Below are positions 45,552 through 57,909 of a stretch of 64,000 nt of DNA, piece by piece (positions within the stretch are counted from its first letter, which is position 1; the number at the start of each line of letters is the position of its first letter). This stretch comes from Cryptomeria japonica (lineage: Eukaryota > Streptophyta > Pinopsida > Cupressales > Cupressaceae). Below the pieces are notes generated by a model that did not search any database, was not told where the DNA came from, and saw only the letters and a list, made by a program, of their open reading frames with translations. The translations under genes and the position numbers were made by a program. The stretch is taken from the NCBI RefSeq assembly GCF_030272615.1, contig NW_026728915.1, positions 1 through 64,000 of the forward strand. Direction: 5' to 3'.

Positions 45552-47640
45552 GTAATTTTATGAAAAAAATTACATTAGAAATTTTTGTTTTTTTTACTAG
45601 GTGATAGAGATTTTTCAATAAGTAATTAAATAGTTGAAAGGGTAAACATCCACTATATTAAAATAAAAAGAAAAGTTTTGACAAATTCCATGAAGAGTGG
45701 TAGAATACATAGACTCAAGAAAACACAAATTAAAATATGACTAGTCACCCTGGCATAGCTGGAAAAGACAACAAAAAATATTGCTATTGCAACCAAAATG
45801 ATCCCAAGAACCTAAAATAGGATCAAGACAACCTAAATGTCCAAACCCTAAAAGAAAAAGAAAAGAAAAGGAAGATTCGTCGAGAAACTTGTTGATCCAC
45901 CCGTCCATCCCTTAATATTCACCTGTTGTGTCATTAGGTGTGATGCCCTCTACCTGTATGGTTCCTTCCAAACCCTCCAGCCGAATGTAGGATTCGATCC
46001 ATTCCAGGTCTTCATTGTTCTCCATGTTTGTCCAATTCTACAAAAATTCCAACCCCCTCAAAGATAAGCGTTTGTTATCTTGGTATATCAAATAGAACCG
46101 AATTTCGGCACATTCACAAACATTTAATAAAAGTCCTTGGCGATAGAAATGCATTTTTTGTGGTCTTTATTCAACAAAACATCATCGAGTCCACCCAAAA
46201 CATGTCCTTTGAAGAGTTTGACATAGAGAATTCTTGCCTTTATCCTTATTCAAGCCCAATTCCATGGTAATGGCTAAAAATATAGAGGAAATGTCCATGT
46301 AGAGTAAAAGTCCGCGTTTACCCGATATTTCTTGTGGCAGTCATGAATTCATCAACCAAAATTTTCTTCGTAACATGTAGAATGAGTGGGTGGTCATAAC
46401 AGAATAACAAAATTTTCTTCGTAGCCGTTTATCTTCGGGTTAGTATCCATTCCAAAATAGTGACCACCGGTCCTGCAAAAGATATCTGCCACCCAGAAAA
46501 ATCTGAACAAATGATAAAAGTTCAACTCAGCTAAGAAAAGAAGCGCAAGATATATTCTTTACAAATCCAATTGATAGAATAGAAATAAGGGCCAACTTTC
46601 CCTAGAAGAGATAGAAAAGAAAGGTCATTATGATATTTACGCCTGCCCCATTCCATCATTTTGCATCACCAAAGATATATATGCTCCTCCACTATAAACC
46701 ACTCTTTAGGATAATTATTCAATAGAAATAAAGGATAATTTGCCAACACCTATTGAACTAACAATCGTACTTCCATATTAAGATTCCAAAATCTCCACAT
46801 TTAATTAATAAGAGGAATGGACTGAGGAGCCAACCTGTCCACTGTCTCTTCTTTTAAAAAATATGTCAACTAAAAATCAATACCATACATTCCTAATTAA
46901 ATAGCATAACAATTGTTCCTTTCATATGTACTTTAATTAAAAGTTAAATTCTTGTAAATTACTCACTCATTTATTTTCATAATTATTTGAATCTCTTTGA
47001 ATCTCTTTTTTTAATTAATATTATTTAAAAAAGAAAATCTATTGAAAATATAATATTGTTTAAAATTTTCTCATGCACACATAACAATCAATATTTATTT
47101 ATTATAAATACAATTTCCTCTTTCAATATTAATCAATTTTATACTTTAAAATGCTATGGTATCTTCCAATTTAGTTGTAACATCCCCAATACCTTATCTT
47201 GTTACACTGCATTGTAAGGTAATAAAAAAATTAATTAAAATTCTATGACACGAACTCATCAGTTTTTTAAGTTTCTTAAATGTTAAAAGACTACTCTTTT
47301 ACTACAATCTATTAAAATGGAAAAACAAGCTAATAAGAAGCAAGCTAATAAAATTGGTTTATAAGTCTCCTATAATAACTATCTATGTCAAAGAATGTTT
47401 TCATTTGTGTTAATGTTGTAGGATATGACAATGGTAAAATAATTTGGATCTTCTATAAATGTATATGTGCACTATTATCACATATAATGTCTCACATAAA
47501 AAAATTATAATTGAGTCCATATAAATGTATATCGTTGTTCTAAAGCACCTAAAATATAGTATTCAACTGTTTTACATAATATATTTATAATTGAGTTCAT
47601 ATCGTAAGTTTTTTTGGACATTGTCTTTGAACATGTAGTG
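45552..47640. other. AT-rich DNA with an unassigned coding-like patch
   Basis: Minus-strand phrases between about 46270 and 45870 look like decayed coding sequence (DLEWIESYIRLEGLEG and ITPNDTTGEY, near 46005-45925), but I do not recognise the family. The rest, to 47640, is AT-rich with no gene; TGTAACATCCCCAATACC at 47175 resembles an LTR start without a visible partner. Confidence 0.35.
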
Positions 47641-47644
47641 TCGC

Positions 47645-47770
47645 AGTTAAAACACTTGGTTGGTAAAGTGGCCACCAAGATTCAAACCCCTTCTGAACCA
47701 TTGTCATGCTGTCAAGTTAAAAAGTTTACCAGACATTATTTAAAAAAAAAAATTAAATAAATAAAAATTC
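47645..47770 (+). mobile_element. Possible tRNA-derived SINE fragment
   Basis: TGGTTGGTAAAGTGG resembles an RNA polymerase III A box and AGATTCAAACCCC a B box, followed by about 60 bases of body and an A-rich tail (47740-47768). The boxes are only about ten bases apart, much closer than in a complete SINE or tRNA, so the head would carry a deletion. Confidence 0.3.
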
Positions 47771-49056
47771 TTAAACATTCCATTATAAAACTACATACTA
47801 ACAAAATTTCCTCATCGGCATTCTTCGTATATGCAGATTAAGGAATTTTATTAATAAACAAAATTATAACTGCCTCGGTATATAGTAATGTAAAATGCAG
47901 TGCTATATAGAAGGTAGGAAGCAGTTTGATAGAAAACCTTAGTGCACAATAAACAAGAATAGGTCAATTGGATTGTGAGATAAGGTAAGTATTTGCGATC
48001 ATTGTTTCACAAAATGTCTCAAAGTAAAATGAGGTCTCATGGAATGCCTTGTTTGTAGCGTATGTTCGACAGTTTGTTAAAAGGGTTTTATTCAGATGCG
48101 GGAGCGGATGGTTTAAATTTCAATATTGTTTTAGAGGCGTAATTGTGCAGCAGGAGTAGACTTTGATATTTCGGTTTATCCTGGCTTGCAGGTTTCACAA
48201 AGGTCTTCCTCTACCAAGACCTTTAGTGAATTTGTATAAGCACATTATCCAAAATCATAACTTTAGAATATATAACATAAAAGATGTCCTATAAAATGTC
48301 ATCTTTATTTTTGTTTGAAAACAATTTTTTTAAGTTATAAGGGACCAAGCATAAGTCATGGTATTAGAAAATCAATTAATTTTGATTTTAAAAAAGTGTT
48401 TATTATTTAAATCATTTTATAATTAAAATAATAAAATGTAATGATATTTGATTTGCTAATGACTTTATAGCTTTAATAGAAATTTATATAATTACAATGT
48501 TTATGAATTGTTTAATTTATTACCCCTACAATCTTGCTGAAAGCAAAGCCAAAACATGTTCTAAAATTGTAGGAATATGGTGGAAGCCAAACAAATATTC
48601 CCAAATGCATGATGTTGCATTCTGAAACATAAATTCATATTTGTTATGAAGAAAATCATTATTCCCCATATTTGTTATGAAGAAAATCATTATTCCTCAT
48701 ATAGAAGAGGGAAAAGTAATTGAAAGTGCAAACCCAACTAGCCCACAGTGCAAGGGTAGTTAGGTCATTAACTTGTTTGGCTCGTTTGGCTAGTGGAGAA
48801 GAAAGTAAACAAATTAAAATTAAAAATCTCACAAAGCTATATATTCCCCACTATCCCACAAGGAAATTAGGGCTTGGTGGGAATTGGCACAGGGAGAAGT
48901 TAGGGTTTTGTATTTGATGGCTTTCTTCTACCCGGTGACGTGGTTCTCTGATTAGCCTTGTTTTAAACACCATGGAGTGGAGCTCATCAAATTCCATTCT
49001 TATAGAACAGGGGCCTTGTCTAACTTGTTGTCCTTCAACGTATTACGACTACACAC
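47771..49056. other. No recognised gene
   Basis: AT-rich to 48700. A 31-bp unit (CATATTTGTTATGAAGAAAA...) is duplicated at 48636-48697. From 48720 the base composition is less AT-rich and a frame at 48720-48917 is open but shows no known motif. Confidence 0.35.
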
Positions 49057-49224
49057 ATGATATTAGTTGATGATGTTGGTGGGATTCTACCTGCTATCAC
49101 TCACTCTCCTTTGAATGGTGTTACACTCGCAAACTTTGTGGTGACATTTTTTCTCTTTATCGTTGGTGTTTCTCTTGGACTTGTGTATAATAAAGTACCT
49201 AGTGGGCTCTACTCCATTTCCTAG
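49057..49224 (+). CDS. Small hypothetical membrane protein frame
   Basis: ATG to TAG, 55 codons. Residues about 23-43 form one hydrophobic segment (ANFVVTFFLFIVGVSLGLVY), preceded by a Pro/Asn-containing stretch. Downstream, in another frame, a charged helix-like piece (LGNKDEFMEKYKDLTWVIE, about 49239-49295) may be a continuation after a frameshift. I do not recognise it; it could be an exon or fragment of a host gene, or chance. Confidence 0.3.
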   Translation: MILVDDVGGILPAITHSPLNGVTLANFVVTFFLFIVGVSLGLVYNKVPSGLYSIS

Positions 49225-49991
49225 ATCAAGAAAAATTAGGCAATAAGGATGAATTTATGGAGAAATACAAGGACTTGACTTGGGTGATTGAGAATGAAAT
49301 CGCTAATTTACAAAAAGAACTATGGCCTCATATTCTCCGAACAGTCCATCAAACATGCTGAGAAGTCTTTACCCCCTAAAATTGAAAGAATTTTGCGAGT
49401 TGAGATGTCTCCTCTCTAGAAACAGTATTATATCCCCCGATTTTGCAGTGGCTTGCGATTCCCCCGATTTTCTTATATCCTATCAAGACAATTTACTCCA
49501 TTAATGTAAAGAAGAATTTGAATTATTTGGTAAAACAAGGGCATTTTACATGAAAAAGTTTTCTGCTTTTTTAGCACTACTTAATGCCTTTTCCTTCTAT
49601 TTTTGTTGATTTCTCATGCTCAAAGTAATGTGCTTCATGGCTTATGTGTATCACCATTCTCATTTATTCAGTGGCTATACGAGAGATGAGCCTTTGAATA
49701 TGGGTTTTGGACAGTTGAAACCAGGTGTCGGAACTGAAATGGAAAAAGCCTTTGGAGTATTATTTATGGTTTTTGTTTGTAGATTAATAACAAGTGTTGC
49801 AAGTTTCAAATGAAAAAGGAAATGCGATAGAGGGGTTTGTGCTTACTTAGCATTTGTGTCTAAAGATATCTCTTATTGTTTCAGGGGCACTGTGATCTAT
49901 CCATCATTCAATGTGATTAAATGCTTTCTTTGGTGCATTCTACAATGTTAAACATTTAGATTTCTGTCTTGTACTAACAGTTGGAGGAGTT

Positions 49992-50192
49992 GTGGAGAGT
50001 GATGTGTTCATTGTTTGTTTTTTATTCGTTGCATTTCTAGTTGCACTTGTGTTTTGTGCCTATGAAAAACATTTTCATTTTGAATGGTACTGTGATCTAT
50101 TTTTGAAAGTAATTAAAGTTGAGCGTGATTTTTCTGCAATAAAATTGGAAAAGATTTCAAAGATTTTAGGGGAAATTAAAGAAAATGAGTGA
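49992..50192 (+). CDS. Small hypothetical membrane-anchored frame
   Basis: Sixty-six codons, open from upstream. A hydrophobic segment (VFIVCFLFVAFLVALVFCAY) precedes a charged amphipathic tail (VERDFSAIKLEKISKILGEI). The first codon listed may not be the true start. No family recognised. It lies in the same less AT-rich island as 49057-49224, so both may descend from one gene. Confidence 0.3.
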   Translation: MESDVFIVCFLFVAFLVALVFCAYEKHFHFEWYCDLFLKVIKVERDFSAIKLEKISKILGEIKENE

Positions 50193-51943
50193 TCGTATTA
50201 TTTAAAACTTATAAGATAGAATGTTGTTTTGTTAAGGAAGTATCATTTTGATCAATGAGGATAAAAGAAAAAATGAGAATATATATTTTCACCTAGATGT
50301 AAAATGGTTTCGTATAATTATCAAAAAGGGTAAAATAGTTATTTTATGAAAGAGGAGAAAAGTATTTAATTGAAAAATAAAGTGTAACAACAAAATAAAT
50401 GGTTTCACATAATATTTTAGAGAAGATGGTAAATGGAACGAAGTAAAAACTTAGTGAAAATGATATATAAAAGGAGTAAATGTTTTTAAATTCAAAAAGA
50501 CAAATGCAAATGCAAAGGAAATTTAATTCACTTAAATGAATAATATTTCTAGCAGGATAATTACTTGAGGTAACATTGAAATAATTTCACAAGAGAATTA
50601 AGGGTACAATTGTTATGTTGCAATCATATATTTTCACTCAAATGAAATTGTGTTCGTGAGAAGTGCTAAGTGGGGACACCATGGAAATTCAGTTGTTGGC
50701 ATGTGGGTTTGAGTCATGGAATAAATTGTTATACAAAAATATGAAAAGTTGTGTATAAACATAGCTCAAGGGTATTATTATTGTCAAATGATATTTCATC
50801 TAATGTGAAAAATTATTTCATGGGAAAGAAAAGGACAAAGTTATCTTTATATAAAAAAATAAAAAATTAAGTTTAAAAAGAGGAGGAAAATATTTGTGCA
50901 GATCAAACAATGGGAAGGGAACAAATGTCAACAATAGATTGAATCTAGAGTTGTCTTCTCTTCTATATCAAACAAAGGGAAGGGAACAAGTGTCAACAAT
51001 AGATTGAATCTAGAGTTGTCTTCTCTTCTATATCTTTTTATTTAGTCTCATTTCTACCTGTTTTAAAATTTTGTATTAGGCGACATAAAATAGAGAGGTT
51101 GTTGAAAATAGGTTTTGGAAACAATGTGTAGATTGTAAATGCTTCTCTCATGAAAATACCAATCAAATTATGAAGTATTTTTTATAATATCATTAAAGTG
51201 TCTTTAAGATGTGCATTTTGAATCATATGAACTCCAATATCAAACATATTTAAAGTTGTCATTGCATCTTTTTGTAATTGTATTATTTGTCCATTGCTCA
51301 TTTCAACTAAAAATTAATATGTTTTGATCAAATAATTGTGTTCTCGAGTGAATGATCTGGATTAATAACTAGAATTAAATGGTTGCAGAAGATGATTTGC
51401 TAATGTAATCCATTAACATAATAAAATCTATTTAATAGGTTTGATTCATTGAGGGAATTTTTGATGGACTATCATTTGACTCCATGGCCCAAGAATAGGC
51501 ACAAGTTCATGTATTTTTAGAAATAATCCAAAATATTAAAGTGTCTTTTAGTTTCTTATTGTTAGATATAGATATAGATTAGGTTTTGGTTCTGATTGTT
51601 GAACAAGTGTTTGATAAACCAAGAATGTAGGCAAATTTCAAGTTGATCAATATTTCCTTGGTATATTTTCATTAGAAAACATCTCTTCTAAATCACAATG
51701 TGTATACCTAATCTGTACTAAATCCTTAAGAATTGTAAGGTCCACCCACATTTGTTTAGAAGATCTTGAAGTGCAAGATATTTTAGTCTTATGAGTGAAT
51801 ATCGTTCTTTGACCACTGACCCAAAAATCTATGGATTAAAAATGAGCTATCTTATAGGAACTTATGGACAATCAAGTGCCGAACAAAAATAATGACAACT
51901 CTTCTAGGGAAGTAGACTGATATATAATTTTTATATTAAATAT
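50193..51943. other. AT-rich DNA with a 65-bp tandem duplication
   Basis: No gene seen. A unit starting CAAACAATGGGAAGGGAACA occurs at 50904 and 50969, a 65-base period with only a few differences (50904-51033). Confidence 0.6.
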
Positions 51944-53421
51944 TCATACTTGGAAAAATCTTGTTGCAATAAATTTGAAGAAATTTTCAATTGTCCTTGT
52001 TGTACTTGTAGTAGAAGACCCAACATGATCATGTGTTTTAAATAGCCCTTTGTTCTTTGAAATATATTCCCTTACAAAGAGAGGTGACAACTTTGTTAAA
52101 AGATCCTTATAAATCATGAGACAAAGTTCCAGATCTATAAAATTTCTATTCCTGAAGCAATATTTTTCACGTATTCTCATAGTTTTTAAAGAAATTTCAC
52201 TATGTTTAAAAGTGATTTGGTGAGGTTTCCATATTTCCATTTTCCTTTTCTAAATAATTGTCCTCGATTTGGGTGTCCCACCATGGTAGATTTCCTATAT
52301 GCCCATTTTCCTTTCCTCCATGCCTATGTCAACTAGAAGTTTAGATATTCTTTGGAAGCCTATTTTGATAGCTATTTATAATACAAGATTCTCCAACCTT
52401 CCCTTTATGAATTTTTTTTGCCATTTCTTTCCTTTGGTTTATTTTCTAGTTTGAAGAGTATGAGATTCATTAAAGGGTAATTCCACTAGAGTATTGCAAA
52501 TATCTTCAGAATCTTCAACAACCAATGCTCATAGTAATTTGATCATGTGGGTATCTCTCTAGTAAAGAAAAATCTTCATGATTATGAGAGTAAATAAGAG
52601 TAAATAGTAATTTGATCATGTGGGTATCTCTTTAGGAAAGAAAAATCCATTGTTTCTTCATGATTATGAGAGTAAATGCTCTAGCCATGATCAATGAATC
52701 ATTATGAAGTAAGAGGGCTTTGTTTAGATGGTTTTCTTCTTTCATGCGAGATGTAATTTTTCTGAACATAAGATGGTATATTGCTAAGAAGACATCATCT
52801 CTTTTCATAAAAACTCCTATCTTGTTACCTAGGGTTTCAATTATTTCCCATTTCATATACTCCAATGGGAGAGATTGAAGTTGAATCTAAGAGATAAATT
52901 TAATATGGGATAGGGAGGGTTTAAATTTTGGGATCCAAGGTTGTGTGTGCAATTCTACACCGTCTAGAAACCAAGTCTTCCCTCTAAATTCTTTGTCTCT
53001 GAATTCCTTATATCGAAAAATGGTTAAAAAAAACCTAGATCTTTCTCTACGAAAAAACATTTTATACTCCTTCCCAGTCATACTCAACCCAATCAAATAT
53101 ATCTTTTTTCTCAGGAATAAGAATCTATAACTTACAAAATAATGCACATTCTGTGATATCTTGTATTTGAGGGTTAATAGTGTCCTCTGCAAATGCGATC
53201 CTAAGGTTATTATTGTTGCTGGCTTTAGCTCTAGATAGAGGACTAAGCAAGGAGGTGGCTAGGAATCTCAACAAAGCCATTTTTAAATCCCAATTCAATT
53301 TAGGCAGCATGGAAAATATAATAAGGAATTGTGAGAATTTTTGGATTCCTCTGTCTAAGGATTTTGACAAAAAGGGAGAGGAAATCCGAAAATTATCAAT
53401 CATCCGAAAATTATCAATCAT
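51944..53421 (-). pseudogene. LINE ORF1 remnant
   Basis: Minus-strand pieces at 53421-53125, 53192-52887, 52865-52632 and 52240-51944 in different frames. Phrases such as TWFLDGVELHTQPWIPKF (about 52980-52925), followed by ETLGNKIGVFMKRDDVF (about 52840-52790), match the DUF4283-type domain that precedes zinc knuckles in ORF1 of plant L1-like LINEs, an RNA-binding chaperone of retrotransposition. No zinc knuckle remains visible. The 18-bp unit at 53384-53419 is duplicated, and a 73-bp unit is duplicated at 52533-52678. Confidence 0.6.
52533..52678. repeat. 73-bp tandem duplication
   Basis: AGTAATTTGATCATGTGGGT at 52533 and 52606 begins two copies of about 73 bases that differ by short indels, inside the LINE ORF1 remnant. 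Confidence 0.75.
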
Positions 53422-53885
53422 TCTTCTTGGATGAAGAAATGGAATATCAAGACTATAAGGAATCTAAATTTCCTTTTAAATTGGACAAATATGGTGGTCA
53501 ATCCAGAGCCAAACTGGAAAGAAAAATTCCTCGAGCTGGAAGTTGGAGCTGCAGAGTAATCAAGATAGTATGGAAACTGTTGAGCTTGTGGAAAATGGAA
53601 AAATGGAAGTCGTTTCTGAAGGTTAGAGGTTTAGCAAAGCTCTCTGTTTTGAGTTTTTGGCATAAGACCTTTTATGTTTTAATAGACTAAACAGTTTAGA
53701 TGGAATAGGAATTATGCAGCAGACCTATAGATAGGCAGTATTAGAAGGTGAACAAATGTCTATATACTTAAATGTTGATGAACAACACGGGCCCGTAGGC
53801 AAATTTTGTAATAATACAAGGGTTTGTTAAGATAGAAATACCAGATGCAAGATTTATCTCAGATGGAAATTTTAACATAAAGGGG
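53422..53885. other. Gap between LINE remnants
   Basis: Plus-strand coding-like phrases near 53490-53560 (NPEPNWKEKFLELEVGAAE) may be a piece of another LINE ORF1 in opposite orientation; otherwise nothing is recognised. Confidence 0.3.
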
Positions 53886-56604
53886 TAAAAATATTATTAA
53901 ACCCAGGAAACATTACAAAGCAAGGTCATTAAATGGCCCTATCAAGATCAACCAAGTGATCCAATTGATGAGACAAATCCGGGGGCAGATGGCCCCGATC
54001 CACCAAATTCCAATCATGCATATGATCGGAAGCCCATTTAGCCAAGCAATCAGCCACACCATTCCATTCACGGGGAATATGGTTTAAAGTAACATGCTCC
54101 AAAGATGCACAGAGAGTGAGAATTTGTTCAACAATCAAGGCCAGCTGCCAGCTCACATTATCCATATACTGTCTTTTCAGTAAGTTCACCACAACCTGGG
54201 AGTCAGACTCACATATGATCCTTCGCCAACCCAACTGACTGGCCCGCTCCATAGCCACTAAAATAGTCTGAGCCTCCATAAGATTATTCGTATGAAGACC
54301 CTTATACTCAGAGAAAATAAACTGAACATCCCCAGAGCTATCTCGGCCCACACCTCCAATGCCAGCATGACCAGGATTACCACGAGAAGAGCCATCCGAG
54401 TTGATTTTTAGGACTCCCAAGGGAGGAGGGGACCATCTTCCCTCCCTATTCACCTTTGGGGTAGGATGCCTACACCTGTTACGCATGAGTTGTCGTTGCG
54501 GAGGAGGAAGATGAAGACGATTACAACAATCAACATCCCGAGGGTCCACCCGCATAGTCATATCACACTTAGCTGCAATAGTTTCCCCTAAGGAGTGTAA
54601 AATTTTCCTCCAAAGGTGAGGAGCCATCAGCTGCAACTCTTGAAAGATCCACCTATTCCTTTCCAACCAAAGATTCCAGATAATAAAGGAAGGCCCAATG
54701 GCCCAAGCAGCCTGAAGAAAGGAAGTAGAAACAGGGGCCCTCCCCCATCGTTCCCAAAATTCCACCAAAGAGGAAACATGCCAGCAGGTCGTATTCCACA
54801 CTCCCCACCAGAAGTGTCAAATCTCCCTAGCATAGGAGCATTGGAAGAAGATATGGGATACACTCTCCTCACAACCTTGACACAAAACACACATAGAAGG
54901 GCCTTGAAAACCACGCTTACATAAATTATCCCAAGTGAGACACCAATTTTGGGCCACTAACCACATAAAGAAGTTGCACTTGGGCCATGACAACTTGTGC
55001 CAAACATGTTTCCACCAAGGGACCTCAATGCCCCCAAACAACTGCCTACCAATCTGTTTATAACCAGCAACCACAGAGTACTTTCCAGACAAGTCTGAAC
55101 CATCCCAAGCCAAAACATCAGTTCCTTGCAAAGAATTACAAGCACGGGAAGCGAAAAGTTGGGAAAGCTCACGCCTATCCCCCTCAAACCCTCCTGGAGG
55201 CCACTCAGAAGGGTGCTTCCAACGAAACCGATGAACCAAACCATCATGTTGTTCCACCTTATAATGCTCCACAGTATCCCAGCCAGCTGCGCTAAAAACC
55301 TCAGACAGAGGCTGGAGATGAGGAAAAGAAGAAAGAATAGGAGGGTGACCATCCCAGGAATCTGACCAAAAAAGAGCCTGTGAACCCGAATGACAGATCC
55401 AAAAAAGAGCATCCTTAATCAACTGCGGCCCCACTTTCAAAGTATGCCAGATCATAGAACCACCCCCCTCCAGAGGATAGCGAGGGACCTCAAAAGAAGC
55501 AACACCCCGAAGATATTTAAGGTTGAGAATACGAGCCCATAACTGGTGCTGATGGGTGCACCAGCGCCAGTAAAGCTTAGCAGCAAGAGCTTTTCCATTC
55601 AAAATAGCAGAGCGTAAACCAAGACCCCCTTCCTGCTTAGGTCTACACACCGATTCCCACTTAACAAGGCTCCATTTTGAAGACAATAAATTACCGCTCC
55701 AAAGAAATTGACAAGAAAGAGCATCAAATTCCTTAAGGAAATACATAGGAGCCGCTTGAACGAAGCACCTGTAGATGGGAAGGGCCTGGATGACAGACTT
55801 AAGAAGAGTCAATCTAGCTGCAGAAGACAACCAATGATGGGTCCAATGAGAAACCTTTCTCCTAAGCTTATCAAGCAACTGCTGCCAAGAAGATCTGGGC
55901 AGACGGCCAATAGTAAGAGGAATACCCAAATAAACAAAGGGAAGAGTTCCAATTTGAAACCGCAGAATGGCAGCAATCCTATGCTGGATAGCTTGAGGAG
56001 TATTAAAGAAGAAAATAGAAGACTTTTGCTCATTGACTCTCTAGCCCGAAGCCGCAAGGTAGATGTCCAAAGTTTTCCTGAAGGAATCAGCCTCCCTAAT
56101 ACGAGCCAGACCCATAAGAGAGGTATCATCCACGAATTGGAGATGAGAAAGTGTAGGCAAGCCCCTCCCCCACTGCCAACCATGAATCAAGCCATGTGAA
56201 ACCTGAGATTTAAGAAGACGGCCAAGCCCCTCGGCCAGAATAATAAACAAATAAGGAGAGAGCGGGTCCCCCTGACGAAGACCCCTAGTAACCCCAAAAA
56301 GCTCAGAAGGCTCCCCATTCATAATAACTGAAAAGGAGGAAGAAGTCACACAACTCAACACCCAACTCACCCAATCAGAGGAAAAACCAAAGGCCAACAG
56401 AATCTTCTGAAGAAAACTCCATTTAACTCTGTCATAGGCTTTGGCCATATCCAACTTGATAAACATAGACCTCTCCTGAGAAGTAGCCATGGAATGAATG
56501 GCTTCAGACGCAACCACCACCCCATCCAGAATTTGTCGCCCAGCCACAAAGCCGCCTTGCTCCTCAGAAATAATCATTGGCAAACTAATCCTAAAAGATA
56601 GTCT
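53886..56604 (-). mobile_element. 5'-truncated L1-like LINE
   Basis: Contains ORF2 (53929-56583) and a short 3' untranslated tail to about 53886. It is clearly less AT-rich than its flanks and much better preserved than the surrounding elements, so it is a younger insertion. The 5' end breaks inside RT near 56604, as common for LINEs that prime on target DNA. No clear target-site duplication or long A tail was seen. Confidence 0.75.
53929..56583 (-). pseudogene. LINE ORF2: reverse transcriptase, zinc finger, RNase H
   Basis: One frame of 885 codons with only two in-frame stops (TAG at 56043-56041 and TGA near 54814) and no frameshift. RT starts in the middle at ISEEQGGFVAGRQILDG, with catalytic Asp in KLDMAKAYDRV (residue 45) and LQFVDD (residues 149-153), and RGLRQGDPLSPYLF between. 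A zf-RVT zinc finger (CVLCQGC, SHIFFQC) lies near 54860. The C-terminal RNase H has all four acidic residues (INSDGSSRGNPG, LMEAQT, ESDSQ, NGVADCLAKWA). The endonuclease domain and RT N-terminus are missing by 5' truncation. It encoded the enzyme for target-primed reverse transcription. Confidence 0.9.
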
Positions 56605-57350
56605 AATTATGAAAAAAATAAAATATATATAAACTAATCTCTTTAAAAATACATGTATACCTCAATCACATAAATTTGAAACTTAAATAACAAATTACAC
56701 AAACCATGGATTTCAAAAATTGTGCCTTGCTAATGAGAAGAATCGATAGGTTTGTAAGAAAAGTATCATGAAATCCTACCAGAGCAGAAATTAGAAATTA
56801 TTTTCAAATGCTAGTAAAAAAATTGATTTGCTTGCCGCTGTAATCCCTTCACTGCAGATGAACTTTCGCTAAAATTCCTTACATTATCAATAGTGATGGC
56901 TCAGAAATTGGGGGAGGAGGAGTTTATGGCGGAGCTCTGCAATGTTCACATTAAATAGTCTATCTAACTAATTGCAAATCTTAACATTACAATTATAAAA
57001 AATAAAAAACAAATTCTGTAATCAATTAAATGAATTACAAATGATCTTAATACTTTTTATATCTAAAATTACAAGATTATATTTTTTTATTTCTATTTTA
57101 AAATTCGGATCTCATTGTAGATTTATACAGGTCCAAAATATATAGTATTGTCAATAAAATCCTTAATTACCACTGCCAATAATCCATCTCTCCAACAATC
57201 GATGTTTCCAACACCATGTGATTTCAATAATATAAAAATCCTCTTTAGAGATATAAGTATAGCTCAAGAGAAATTACGAAGAATTTCAAACATAAATAGT
57301 GAATAATTAATTTATCAAGATTATCTTAGCAAACTGCTTTCAGATATACT
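56605..57350. other. AT-rich, no gene
   Basis: Nothing recognised on either strand between the LINE and the SKP1-like sequence. Confidence 0.5.
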
Positions 57351-57353
57351 TTA

Positions 57354-57909
57354 TTCATATACCTCCTCATTGAAATTATTCTGTTCCATCTCTTCAAAAA
57401 TTGTCCTTAATGAAATTTGCAATAGTCTTAGATAACAAATTACACAAGCCAGCAATGTGAAGAAAATCAGCAGCCTTAAGGATGTGACAGACAGACCCCA
57501 GATTTCGATTGGCAGCCATAATATTTTTAGCAAAGTCCGTATCCCATATCTTCACATCTTCTTCTGATATACTGTTGGATTTTGCATGAGCATGGTACTC
57601 ACAATCCTCTAATACTTTCTCCAGAACTTTGACAGGTTCGGTGTGACCGGAAGGAAGACAAAGCTTTAGAGGCTCCATCCCATGATGTGTGTCTTGGATA
57701 CAGTTCTTTATGACCTCTGATTCCATTGCAACCATTTTCTCCACCTCGAAATCTTCAAAGTCTTTCGTACCTTTGCACAGCCTCAATGTAATGATATTTG
57801 CAACCATCTGGTACATGCTAAGATAATTATCACTTGATGTATTACTGAAATTCTCCTCAGCTTCTTTTCGAATAACTTCTTCAAGTTTCTCTACAAGATC
57901 TTTCTTCAA
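57354..57909 (-). pseudogene. SKP1-like protein sequence (SCF ubiquitin ligase adaptor family)
   Basis: Minus strand. SKP1 similarity begins at MVANIITLRLC (ATG at 57807) and runs through DFEVEKMVAMESEVIKN (BTB/POZ-like fold), VLEKVLEDCEYHAHA, SISEEDVKIWDTDFAKN, then ILKAADFLHIAGLCNLLSKT and IANFIKDNF, the C-terminal helices that bind F-box proteins. That frame stops at 57394, while the adjacent frame continues as IFEEMEQNNFNEEVYE to 57354, resembling the usual SKP1 tail; so a frameshift probably truncates the protein. From M35 it is about 137 codons against the usual 155-165. An open, charged 34-codon extension precedes the SKP1 part. It may be a pseudogene or a divergent gene. SKP1 links cullin-1 to F-box proteins. 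Confidence 0.75.

Noticed and set aside
21902-45556. Target-site duplication for element A
   Set aside because: The five bases after 45551 (GTAAT) do not match those before any plausible 5' LTR start.
47645-47700. Intact tRNA gene
   Set aside because: Box spacing is far too short and no acceptor stem pairs.
54616-56199. Several long open frames on the plus strand and other minus frames under the LINE
   Set aside because: They are shadows of the well-preserved ORF2, which carries all the domain motifs.
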